Shown piece by piece: positions 24,813-32,384 of a stretch of DNA of 64,000 nucleotides; the stretch's first letter is position 1, and each line of letters opens with the position of its first letter. Under the pieces are notes generated by a model. It ran no database searches, was not told where the DNA came from, and worked only from the letters and a program-made list of their open reading frames with translations. The stretch covers positions 1 to 64,000 of the forward strand of contig CAZOSB010000005.1 in the NCBI GenBank assembly GCA_964582545.1, written 5' to 3'. The position numbers and the translations under genes are program-made. The DNA comes from JAVVUJ01 sp964582545 (GTDB taxonomy: Bacteria > Bacillota > Clostridia > Peptostreptococcales > Anaerovoracaceae).

Positions 24813-26249
24813 ATGAATAATGAAGCTAAATTAAAACGTGTACTTGGCTTTGGAGCAACATATGGCGCCGCCATGGGACTCGTTGTTTCCGGTACGGCTA
24901 TGTTTTCTGTTACACAAGTTGCGGGTCAAGCTAGTTATGCTGTTTGGATTACCGGTTTACTTGGACTTATTCCCATCATTTGTGCAGCATTGGCTTTCTC
25001 TGAATTAAGTGCAATGCTACCCGGTGGTGGTATGATTTCTGATTACACTTCTCCGGCCCTGGGACAGTTTTGGGGAACATTAGCAGTTTTAGGTACCTAT
25101 GTTTTACTTGCTGCTGCCGATGGTAGCACACAAATGGCTATGAGCGGTTACTCTTTGCAAGAAGTTACCGGAATTCCGGCAATAGTAACCAGCTTGTTGT
25201 TTTTAGTATTATGTTTATTAATTAACATCTTTGATGTTGGTGTATACGGAAAAGTTGCCGGCACACTCCCAATTGGTATGATGGTTGCTTATGCAATTAT
25301 TGCTATTGCAGGGGCATTTGGCGCAGGTGAAAGCATTGGCGTTGCTACCCCTATGGCAAATACTTTCTTGCCAAGTGGAGGTTGGGTTGCTGTTTTTGGT
25401 GCTGTTGGTACATCCATTTGGTGGTATATAGGTTTTGAAAACTGTTGTCCCATGGCTGAGGAAACAAAAGAGCCTTACAAGGTGATTCCTCGTGCTCTAT
25501 TTGTTGCATTGATTACTATATATATTATTGATATTATATTCTCTTACGCAAGTTTAAAATATACAGACATTAACATCTTGCTTACTTCAGGTATTTCTCA
25601 TATAGAAGGTGCTAAAGCTATGTTGGGTAGCATTGGTGCGATTGTCATGAGTACTATTACGATATTAGCATCCTTTACAACTGCGAATTCCCAGCTTGCT
25701 GCACTTCCTCGCATGTTCTATGGTTTAGCAAGACAAGGGCAACTTCCAAAAGCATTTGGTCATATTCATCCAAAATATAGGGTTCCTATTTGGGGCACCG
25801 TAACTTGTTTCTTACTTATGTTTGTCTGTACAATTTACATCTGTTTGCAAGGTGGAACTGCAGAAATCATGAATATGTTTATTAACATAGTTTGTGTCGC
25901 TTGGTTAGGCTGCTACATATTAGCAATGGTAGACGTTTTAGTATTACGAAAAAAATATCCGGATTATCCACGTCTATTTAAGGTTCCTGCACCTAAAATT
26001 ACTTTCACAATTGGCATTTTAGGTTCATTATTTGCTATTTATACTATTAGCGATTATATTTTATTTACACTTGCTTGGTTAGCAGTTGTTGTTATATTTA
26101 TAATTGTTTGGAACAATGCAAACAAAAAACCTCTTAATGTGGTGACTAAACTTGAAGATGCTGCTATAATGCTTCGGGAAAGAACAGAATATCTGCCTGT
26201 TTGGGACGAAGCTGTTGTTGATTGGTTAAAGAGCAGAAATGCACTATAA
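24813..26249 (+). CDS. APC-family amino acid permease
   Basis: About 478 residues with 12 or so membrane helices. The N-terminal GFGATYGAAMGLVVSGTAMF matches helix 1 of the amino acid-polyamine-organocation superfamily with its unwound glycine motif. EMTKEPYKVIPRAL-type sequence (here ETKEPYKVIPRAL) near residue 225 is the usual helix 6-7 loop. I choose the ATG at 24813 because AAAGGA lies 9 bases before it; the ATG at 24804 is too close. Its substrate is not identifiable. The structured repeat lies in the leader and an unknown gene follows at 36 bp. Confidence 0.88.
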   Translation: MNNEAKLKRVLGFGATYGAAMGLVVSGTAMFSVTQVAGQASYAVWITGLLGLIPIICAALAFSELSAMLPGGGMISDYTSPALGQFWGTLAVLGTYVLLAAADGSTQMAMSGYSLQEVTGIPAIVTSLLFLVLCLLINIFDVGVYGKVAGTLPIGMMVAYAIIAIAGAFGAGESIGVATPMANTFLPSGGWVAVFGAVGTSIWWYIGFENCCPMAEETKEPYKVIPRALFVALITIYIIDIIFSYASLKYTDINILLTSGISHIEGAKAMLGSIGAIVMSTITILASFTTANSQLAALPRMFYGLARQGQLPKAFGHIHPKYRVPIWGTVTCFLLMFVCTIYICLQGGTAEIMNMFINIVCVAWLGCYILAMVDVLVLRKKYPDYPRLFKVPAPKITFTIGILGSLFAIYTISDYILFTLAWLAVVVIFIIVWNNANKKPLNVVTKLEDAAIMLRERTEYLPVWDEAVVDWLKSRNAL

Positions 26250-26284
26250 TGTTTTACTTACAAATCTTGAGGTTGTGAGATTCT

Positions 26285-26929
26285 ATGAAAAAAAGAGAAA
26301 GAATAAGAAATTCAAATAAATCAAGAAAGAGTTTTGTAACACGACGTGCTGATACAAAAATTGGTGCGTTGGCAGAACTTTTTAAAAGTGCTTCCGGAAG
26401 TCATTGGGAAAAAACGAATATAGCTCCTTTGGAAAGGGAATTAATCTTTTCCGGATTTCAATATTTGGATTCCCTTAAATTGCTATACAACTGGGAAAAC
26501 CGATTTATGTCTGTAAATTATAACCTTGAGATGGTAAATGTCATTCCCGCAAATACCAATGAATTTAATGAAACGCAAAATTGTGTATTTTTATTAAGTT
26601 GTAAACAACGTGGATTTTCCGGAGCGCGGCAATATTCATGGAAATACCAACATCAAAATTGCGATACAACAGTGCTTTCTTCATGTTTAGAAAGGCTCAA
26701 TAATCCTCTGATCATTAAACGTCTGGAAACTTTGGACATAATGGAAATGGAGCTTCGCTATAACACGGAGGAAAATACTTGGCGTATATCCTGCGAAAGT
26801 ATGCTTGGTTCATCAACGTGGATTCTGATCCCTCCGGTACTCAGTATGATTACACCAAAAAGAGAGGAATGTGTACAATTTCTTGAGTTGTTTGAATTAG
26901 TGGGTGATGCAGTTGCTAATAACAGGTAA
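26285..26929 (+). CDS. Hypothetical protein downstream of the APC permease
   Basis: I do not recognise this 214-residue protein. It starts with a very basic segment (MKKRERIRNSNKSRKSFVTRR), followed by a soluble alpha/beta-looking domain with landmarks GSHWEKTNIAPLERELIFSG and CESMLGSSTWILIPP. There is no signal peptide or membrane helix. It lies 36 bp after the transporter and shares its terminator, so the two are probably cotranscribed. It could be a partner of the transporter or an enzyme acting on its substrate; both are inferences. Confidence 0.75.
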   Translation: MKKRERIRNSNKSRKSFVTRRADTKIGALAELFKSASGSHWEKTNIAPLERELIFSGFQYLDSLKLLYNWENRFMSVNYNLEMVNVIPANTNEFNETQNCVFLLSCKQRGFSGARQYSWKYQHQNCDTTVLSSCLERLNNPLIIKRLETLDIMEMELRYNTEENTWRISCESMLGSSTWILIPPVLSMITPKREECVQFLELFELVGDAVANNR

Positions 26930-26965
26930 ATTATCTTTTTAAGAACACATTTTTAGATGAGATGA

Positions 26966-26990
26966 GGTCGTGACTTCTGTCACGGCCTTT
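26966..26990 (+). terminator. Terminator of the permease operon
   Basis: GGTCGTGAC and GTCACGGCC pair around a TTCT loop with one G-U pair, followed by a short TTT, 37 bp behind the hypothetical gene. The T-run is short, but the stem is strong. Confidence 0.6.
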
Positions 26991-27038
26991 GATAGTCCTT
27001 TAGAATCTGCATTCAGCAAACCTTTAGCAATTACTAGA

Positions 27039-27320
27039 TCAGATTGTAATATTCTCTTCTATTAAGGAAGAACGAAGATTATCAAAGGAATCTTTCGTTG
27101 GTGCTATCCGCCCATTTTTCACATCATCTTCTGCTTCTGCAAGCGTTCTAAGTAACTCCAATTCAGATTTCATCTGAAAATAATCCTGCAATCCCAGAAC
27201 TACTGTATCACCCCGACCATTTACTGTAATAATAACTGCATTTCTTGTTTCTTTACATTGCCTGGAAATTTCACTATAATGATTTCTTAAATCTGCTGAT
27301 GGTCTAATAACAGTTTCCAT
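27039..27320 (-). CDS. Phd/YefM-family antitoxin, apparently without toxin
   Basis: This 93-residue protein starts METVIRPSADLRNHYSEISRQ and has AVIITVNGRGDTVVLGLQDY, the DNA-binding N-terminal fold of Phd/YefM antitoxins. The acidic C-terminus would neutralise a RelE/YoeB-like toxin. No toxin frame follows it (26930-27038 holds only the terminator), and the nearby YafQ-type toxin has its own antitoxin on the other strand. It may be an orphan regulator or the remains of a system. Confidence 0.85.
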   Translation of the reverse strand: METVIRPSADLRNHYSEISRQCKETRNAVIITVNGRGDTVVLGLQDYFQMKSELELLRTLAEAEDDVKNGRIAPTKDSFDNLRSSLIEENITI

Positions 27321-27493
27321 TTTAATTTCACCTCATTTCAAATCAATTTTTATAGTCTCATTATATCATCTTTTGACTACATTTAGCTATCTATTATTAT
27401 TATTAATATTACTATTTATTTTTTATATCAAATGTATTGTAATTGTGTATAAAACGAGATACAATGAATATATTAATTATGGAGGTGAAATAA

Positions 27494-27784
27494 ATGGCAA
27501 AAAGTGATATGCTTCATATTCGGGTTGAGCCAGACATTAAAGCTAGTGTAGAAGCCACACTATCGCAACTAGGCCTTTCAACAACAGAAGCGGTTAATAT
27601 TTTTCTTCGGCAAATCCTTATAATGCGCGGCTTACCTTTTGATGTTCGTCTTCCAAGGTATAATTCTGAAACCGAAGCCGCCATGCAGGAGGCACGGGAT
27701 ATTGCAGCAGGAAAGATAACAGCAAAAACCTATGACAACGTTACTGCGTTAATAGAGGACTTGAATAGCGATGATGAAGATTAA
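27494..27784 (+). CDS. RelB/DinJ-family antitoxin
   Basis: The 96-residue antitoxin has a ribbon-helix-helix N-terminus (MLHIRVEPDIKASVEATLSQ, then LGLSTTEAVNIFLRQIL) typical of DinJ/RelB. Its flexible acidic C-terminus should wrap the toxin. It overlaps the toxin gene by 14 bp, the normal coupled arrangement, and probably autoregulates the operon. The GGAGGTGA ribosome binding site precedes the ATG. Confidence 0.92.
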   Translation: MAKSDMLHIRVEPDIKASVEATLSQLGLSTTEAVNIFLRQILIMRGLPFDVRLPRYNSETEAAMQEARDIAAGKITAKTYDNVTALIEDLNSDDED

Positions 27785-28046
27785 TAAGACTTCTCGCTTT
27801 AAGAAAGATTTTAAATTGGTAATGAAGCGAGGGTATGACCTGAAGCTTTTTGAGTTTGTGGTCGGGGAGTTGGCAAATGAACGTCCATTACCTCAAAAGT
27901 ATCGGGATCATGCACTAACTGGAAATTATCAAGGTTTTCGAGAATGTCATATACAACCAGATTGGTTATTAATTTATCTTATTGAAAAAAATATTTTAAC
28001 TTTGACCTTGTCCCGTACCGGTTCACATGCCGACCTTTTGGAATGA
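27771..28046 (+). CDS. YafQ/RelE-type mRNA interferase toxin
   Basis: This 91-residue RelE-superfamily toxin is most similar to YafQ. It has TSRFKKDFKLVMKRGYDL, LPQKYRDHALTGNYQGFREC, HIQPDWLLIYLI and the C-terminal RTGSHADLL, which carries the catalytic-site histidine. It would cleave mRNA on the ribosome when free of its antitoxin. The ATG at 27771 or the next codon could be used. It is intact and paired with the upstream RelB/DinJ gene. Confidence 0.92.
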   Translation: MMKINKTSRFKKDFKLVMKRGYDLKLFEFVVGELANERPLPQKYRDHALTGNYQGFRECHIQPDWLLIYLIEKNILTLTLSRTGSHADLLE

Positions 28047-28154
28047 AATATATGAATCGTTTTATTCCGGTAAGACGTTAGTGGAATTTCCTCTATTTTG
28101 GCACATAAAAGAAAAACGCATCTATGTATACCGTAATAGAAATGGAAGATAAAA

Positions 28155-28772
28155 ATGCACTGTAAAATTGAAACAATAATTGATAATTTAAACAAGAATA
28201 ATATGCAAGGATATTTTGTTAGTGATAAGCAGCAACTGATCACCTTAATTTCCGGTCTCATCCCAAATGGGTCAACCGTTGGATGCGGAGATTCAGTTAC
28301 TCTAGAGGAAACAGGAGTATTTGATTTTTTACGCAATGGAAATTATCATTTTTATGATAAGTATCAATCAGGTTTAACCTCAGAAGATAAGAGAAAGATT
28401 TATTTAAAAAACTTTTGTGCCGACACATTCATCACCGGTTCTAGTGCTGTTACTGTAGACGGCAAAATTTTTAATATCGATGGCAACGGCAGTCGAGTTG
28501 CACCCATGATTTATGGACCGGAGCAGGTGATCATTGTTGTAGGCATCAATAAAATAGTGGAAAACGTTGAACTGGCAATTCAACGAACTAGGCAAATTTC
28601 TGCACCTTTAGATGCAAAGAGACTGAGAAAAGAAACCCCCTGTACCAAGCTTGACAAGTGTGTGGATTGTTCTCACAAGCAACGCATATGCAATGATTTC
28701 GTATTGATAACCGGACAGTTTACAAAAAACAGGATCAAGGTTATCATCATCAATGAAATCCTGGGATATTAG
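28155..28772 (+). CDS. LUD-domain protein (lactate-utilization-like)
   Basis: The 205-residue protein has the LUD (DUF162) pattern: NGSTVGCGDSVTLEETGV, FCADTFITGSSAVTVDGKI, NIDGNGSRVAPMIYGPEQVI and a C-terminal cysteine cluster PCTKLDKCVDC...RICN. LUD proteins of the LutC/B type work in lactate oxidation, but single short members like this one are of unknown role. A decayed copy of the same C-terminus lies at 30607-30793. No other lut genes are nearby. Confidence 0.88.
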   Translation: MHCKIETIIDNLNKNNMQGYFVSDKQQLITLISGLIPNGSTVGCGDSVTLEETGVFDFLRNGNYHFYDKYQSGLTSEDKRKIYLKNFCADTFITGSSAVTVDGKIFNIDGNGSRVAPMIYGPEQVIIVVGINKIVENVELAIQRTRQISAPLDAKRLRKETPCTKLDKCVDCSHKQRICNDFVLITGQFTKNRIKVIIINEILGY

Positions 28773-28973
28773 TAAGGAATAGCTCTGCAGTACCGCAATT
28801 TACAATATTTCAATAAAAAATCGGCATAATACTAATGAAAAAAAGGAGTATTTAATAATATTTCAACTAAATCAAAAATTTTTAAATATGACAAGCTGTA
28901 GTCCTATTAAAATGATATAATGTAAACAAAATAAAAAAAATATTCATTAATCAGTGAATGATGAGGAAACAAT

Positions 28974-29798
28974 ATGTTGGAAATCCCTGAAAGTTATACC
29001 CTCGCTCAGCAACTAAACCAGACCATCTCTGGCAAGACCATAAAAAATGTATATGCAAACACTTCTCCCCACGGTTTTGCATTTTATTTCGGCGACCCAG
29101 CTTCGTACCATGATTTGTTAAGTGGAAAAGTGATGGGTTTTGCAAAACCTCTTGCCGGACAGATTGAAGTTACTGTGGAAGACACCAGGCTACTGTTTGG
29201 GGATGGTGTCAGTATAAGATATTATGCCCCTTTAGAAAATTTGCCTCCCAAGCATCAGCTACACATTGAATTCCATGATGATTCGTCGATTGTATGTACA
29301 GTGCAAATGTACGGTGGAATGTGGGCATTTTTAGATGGTGAAAACAATAATCCTTATTATGTTGCGGCTAGAGTAAAGCCATCGCCTTTAACCGATCAGT
29401 TTGACCGAGAATATTTTCTTTCTTTGCTTAAGGGTGCTAAATCCACTATAAGTGTAAAGGCATTATTGGCTACTGAGCAACGAATACCAGGTCTTGGTAA
29501 TGGAGTACTACAAGATATTTTGTTTAACGCAAGGTTAAACCCTAAGCGCAAACTGAATTCCTTAGGGGATCAAGATGTAGACAAGCTATTTATGAGCATA
29601 AAACAAACAATCCTTGAAATGTCAGTAAATGGTGGTCGGGATACGGAAAAAGACCTGTTCGGCTGTAGCGGTGGATACAAAACAATCTTATCCAACAAAA
29701 CCTATAAACATCCTTGCCCCGTTTGCAATGGTGAAATCGTAAGTCAGGCATATCTAGGCGGAAATGTGTATTTTTGTCCCACATGTCAGCCAGTGTAG
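28974..29798 (+). CDS. Fpg/Nei-family DNA glycosylase-like protein without N-terminal proline
   Basis: The 274-residue protein has the Fpg/Nei architecture: a beta-sandwich N-domain, a helix-two-turn-helix (ATEQRIPGLGNGVLQDILF, about 165-185) and a C-terminal zinc finger (CPVC...CPTCQ). However, it starts MLEIPESY where active enzymes have (M)PELPEV, so the catalytic proline is a leucine; the adjacent Glu is kept. The zinc finger also lacks the usual Arg before its second CxxC (GGNVYFCP). It may be a DNA-binding or modified-activity member. It is followed 18 bp later by a GyrI-like gene. Confidence 0.85.
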   Translation: MLEIPESYTLAQQLNQTISGKTIKNVYANTSPHGFAFYFGDPASYHDLLSGKVMGFAKPLAGQIEVTVEDTRLLFGDGVSIRYYAPLENLPPKHQLHIEFHDDSSIVCTVQMYGGMWAFLDGENNNPYYVAARVKPSPLTDQFDREYFLSLLKGAKSTISVKALLATEQRIPGLGNGVLQDILFNARLNPKRKLNSLGDQDVDKLFMSIKQTILEMSVNGGRDTEKDLFGCSGGYKTILSNKTYKHPCPVCNGEIVSQAYLGGNVYFCPTCQPV

Positions 29799-29816
29799 TT
29801 AATAAGGAGGTCTACT

Positions 29817-30278
29817 ATGCCTAAAGTATCTAACATTGAAATTTTAAATCAAATTGAGCAACCAACTTTGACGATCCGAACCATAACCAAAATGGAAGAA
29901 CTTCCCAAATTGATTGGTGAAAGTTATGGTAAAATCGCCGCATATCTCAAAGAGCTTGGTCAGCTTATGACCGATGTGCCCTTTGTTGCCTATCATAATA
30001 TGGATATGCAAAACCTCGATATTGAAATTGGTTTTCCTGTATCCAAAGCATTTCCTCAAAAGGATACTATAAAAGCAGGATCCATCCCTGAAGGTCGTGT
30101 GGTTTTCTGCATGTACAGGGGTGCATATAGTGAAATAGAACCGGTATATATGGAAATGGCAAAATGGATTGAAACCAACGGCTATGAGGCCATTGGCACT
30201 TCTTATGAGTACTATTATAACGGACCGGAATTTCCCGAAAGCGAATTTTTGACAAAAATAATGATGCCAATAAAATGA
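29817..30278 (+). CDS. GyrI-like/effector-binding domain protein
   Basis: The 153-residue stand-alone GyrI-like (AraC effector-binding/SOUL-related) domain shows VSNIEILNQIEQPTLTIRTI, the central DIEIGFPVSKAF, GRVVFCMYRGAYSEIEPVY and the YEYYYNGPE motif with the conserved Glu region. Such proteins bind small hydrophobic molecules; some hydrolyse or sequester toxins. An AAGGAGG ribosome binding site precedes the start. The short spacing suggests cotranscription with the Fpg/Nei-like gene. Confidence 0.87.
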   Translation: MPKVSNIEILNQIEQPTLTIRTITKMEELPKLIGESYGKIAAYLKELGQLMTDVPFVAYHNMDMQNLDIEIGFPVSKAFPQKDTIKAGSIPEGRVVFCMYRGAYSEIEPVYMEMAKWIETNGYEAIGTSYEYYYNGPEFPESEFLTKIMMPIK

Positions 30279-30315
30279 ACAGGCTCATTCCTCTGATTTG
30301 GCAACGCTGCCCCCA

Positions 30316-30360
30316 AGAAAAAAAAGCGGTAAGGCTCTAAGACTTAACCGCTTTTTCTTT
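30316..30360. terminator. Bidirectional terminator
   Basis: AAGAAAAAAAAGCGGT...AAG and CTTAACCGCTTTTTCTT form a long stem with one bulge around a short loop. A-runs on the left and T-runs on the right suit both strands. It separates the plus-strand GyrI-like gene from the minus-strand zinc-ribbon gene. Confidence 0.85.
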
Positions 30361-30580
30361 AAATTTTCCACCTTTGTCCACAATGTTGGCATATAGCCTC
30401 CGTATGAGTTTTTGATTTGGTTTTGCTATTGGTAATAAGCGGAATGATAAGAATAAGCCCAAAGGTGCAACAAGCAAGCAATATCCATAGCAACCACCCT
30501 AAACAACCTCTATGTTTTGTTTTTATATCGACTACAGCTTGCACGCTTATACTATTACTGCCACATCTTATACAAGTCAT
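30359..30580 (-). CDS. Small zinc-ribbon membrane protein
   Basis: This 73-residue protein starts with a CIRC pair, has one membrane segment (LGWLLWILLACCTFGLILII, about 27-46) and ends with a CQHC pair. The two pairs could together form one zinc ribbon on the cytoplasmic side. Similar small proteins occur widely in Firmicutes without known function. A ribosome binding site (GGTGAAAAA) precedes the ATG. It ends in the bidirectional terminator. Confidence 0.65.
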   Translation of the reverse strand: MTCIRCGSNSISVQAVVDIKTKHRGCLGWLLWILLACCTFGLILIIPLITNSKTKSKTHTEAICQHCGQRWKI

Positions 30581-30606
30581 TTTTTCACCTTTCTATTTAC
30601 CTTTTG

Positions 30607-30793
30607 TTAGAATCTTAACGCTTCTCCAATCAGAATTACATGAAAATCTGAGTCAACAGGTTTCTTATGTATGATGCTTGTAATATTGCAGTTTCTCTGA
30701 TCGGATCTGCACTCCTTGCATACCCCACCGATATTACATGCTAATTCATTGGCGTATTTGATGTTTTTATTTTTCAAACATTCATCATTTCAT
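30607..30793 (-). pseudogene. C-terminal remnant of a second LUD-domain gene
   Basis: On the minus strand an open frame without a start encodes NIKYANELACNIGGVCKEC, then RSDQRNCNITSI, and ends in DFHVILIGEALRF before a TAA. This matches the end of LUD proteins, including the cysteine pattern and final IIINEILGY-type strand of the intact gene at 28155-28772. The N-terminal three quarters are absent. It is the edge of the accessory region next to smpB. Confidence 0.7.
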
Positions 30794-30812
30794 TGTAATA
30801 ATATCCATGCTT

Positions 30813-31280
30813 TTAATAGTTTTTCATAGACTTTTTCATTTCCTGTTGGATGCGTTTTTCTGCATCTTTTTTTATCATATCGTCTCGTTTATCGTAGTTC
30901 TTCTTACCCCGAGCCACTGCAAGCTCCATCTTTGCCATACCTCTTTCATTGAGGTACACATTTAATGGCACAAGGGTTAAGCCCTTTAGGGTAGTATATC
31001 CTATGAGCTTTCTGATTTCCTGCTTATGAAGCAAAAGCTTTCGAGGTCTGAGGGGATCTACATTGTATCGGTTGCCTTGTTCAAAGGGGCTGATATGCAT
31101 CCCATAAATATAAAGCTCGTTACCCTCAATCTTAGCATAGCTTTCTTTCAGGTTCAGCTTACCTTGTCTCATGGACTTGATTTCTGTTCCCGTCAGCACC
31201 ATTCCCGCTTCATAGACATCTTCAATAAAATAATCATGTCTCGCCTTTTTATTATTTGCTAATAATTTTCGTTGCTTCAT
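30813..31280 (-). CDS. smpB: SsrA-binding protein SmpB
   Basis: SmpB (155 residues, usual length) binds tmRNA and places it in the ribosomal A site. It shows NKKARHDYFIEDVYEAGMVLTGTEIKS at the N-terminus (landmark, about 9-35), RPRKLLLHKQEIRKL, and a basic C-terminal tail (KRIQQEMKKSMKNY) that enters the mRNA channel. The start overlaps the lepB stop by 4 bp (ATGA). Its partner ssrA is 8 kb away, facing it, with the accessory region in between. Confidence 0.96.
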   Translation of the reverse strand: MKQRKLLANNKKARHDYFIEDVYEAGMVLTGTEIKSMRQGKLNLKESYAKIEGNELYIYGMHISPFEQGNRYNVDPLRPRKLLLHKQEIRKLIGYTTLKGLTLVPLNVYLNERGMAKMELAVARGKKNYDKRDDMIKKDAEKRIQQEMKKSMKNY

Positions 31281-31813
31281 TGTTTCACCTTGTTTACCGT
31301 ACCCAGCTGATCAAATGGATAAAGGCGCAAATCAGCCCGACCTAAAATACTTTCCTTATGAATCATCCCTACTGCCGGATCTCTGCTATCCAGACTATTG
31401 GGTCTATTATCACCCATAACGAATACACATCCCTCCGGTACGATAATGGCGCTCATATCCCCTGAGTTAATATTAGCATCTAAATATTCTTCCTGAATAA
31501 TTTCATCATTTAAATATACCAGACCATCCTTAATTTCAATTTTATCCCCTTCCAGCCCCACAATCCTCTTAATTAGCTCCTTTTCTTCTCCTGAGTCGGT
31601 GTAGATATTGGTTCTGAAAACGATGATATCCTTGTAGGAAGGTTCCCCTAAAATATAAGGCACCTTATTGATAATGAGGTAATTATTCGGCTCAATCGTA
31701 GGATACATGGAATAGCCCTTAACCAAAGTAGGCTTAATAAAACTGGTGATGATAATTGCCAGTGCTACTGCAATAATAATCGTTTTTGAAAATTCCCAAA
31801 TCGTTTTAAGCAT
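31277..31813 (-). CDS. lepB: Signal peptidase I (first copy)
   Basis: The 178-residue membrane protease cuts Sec and Tat signal peptides outside the membrane. One N-terminal membrane helix is followed by box B GYSMYPTI with the catalytic Ser (about 35), box D LIKRIVGLEGD with the general-base Lys (about 80) and box E GDNRPNSLDSRD. This is the short Gram-positive type. It overlaps smpB and lies 44 bp behind a second signal peptidase, so the two are probably cotranscribed. Confidence 0.95.
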   Translation of the reverse strand: MLKTIWEFSKTIIIAVALAIIITSFIKPTLVKGYSMYPTIEPNNYLIINKVPYILGEPSYKDIIVFRTNIYTDSGEEKELIKRIVGLEGDKIEIKDGLVYLNDEIIQEEYLDANINSGDMSAIIVPEGCVFVMGDNRPNSLDSRDPAVGMIHKESILGRADLRLYPFDQLGTVNKVKQ

Positions 31814-31857
31814 TGCTTACTCTCCATCCCTCTTTTTGCTTTTCTCGAGATACTTCT

Positions 31858-32367
31858 CTAAAGTTTCCCTATGGTATTAAAGGGATATAATCTAAAAATA
31901 GCCTTCCCTACAACTTGATCTATATCGATGCATCCGATAAAAGGATCTCTGCTGTCCCTGCTATTCTGTCGATTATCACCCATCACGAAAATCTGTCCCT
32001 CAGGAATCGTCATCATTTCCAATTCCCCCGAAGTAAACGGATCTAATATATAATCTTCCTCTAACTCTTCATCATTTAAAATTACTTTACCCTCTGTAAT
32101 TTCTAGAGTATCACCGGGAACTGCAATAATCCTCTTGATCAGCAATTTTTCTTTTCCTTCCTCGGTGGTTAAATCCGAGTGAAAAACAATAATATCCTTA
32201 TATTTTGGTTCAGAAAATCTATAGGATTGTTTACTCAAGATGATATAGTTGTTCTCGTATAAAGTAGGCTGCATAGACCTCTCTTTCACAATTGTGGGTT
32301 TGATAAATTGAATAATGATCACTGCGATCACCACTGCTATTAGTATATCCTTTATCCATTCTTTCAT
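31858..32367 (-). CDS. lepB: Signal peptidase I (second copy)
   Basis: The 169-residue paralogue of the neighbouring signal peptidase keeps the membrane helix (IAVVIAVIIIQFIKPTIV), the catalytic Ser in ERSMQPTL, the Lys in LIKRIIAVPGD and GDNRQNSRDSRD. The two copies are clearly diverged, suggesting an old tandem duplication with possible substrate differences. It lies 18 bp behind the pseudouridine synthase. Confidence 0.94.
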   Translation of the reverse strand: MKEWIKDILIAVVIAVIIIQFIKPTIVKERSMQPTLYENNYIILSKQSYRFSEPKYKDIIVFHSDLTTEEGKEKLLIKRIIAVPGDTLEITEGKVILNDEELEEDYILDPFTSGELEMMTIPEGQIFVMGDNRQNSRDSRDPFIGCIDIDQVVGKAIFRLYPFNTIGKL

Positions 32368-32384
32368 TTTTATTTTCTCCGAAT

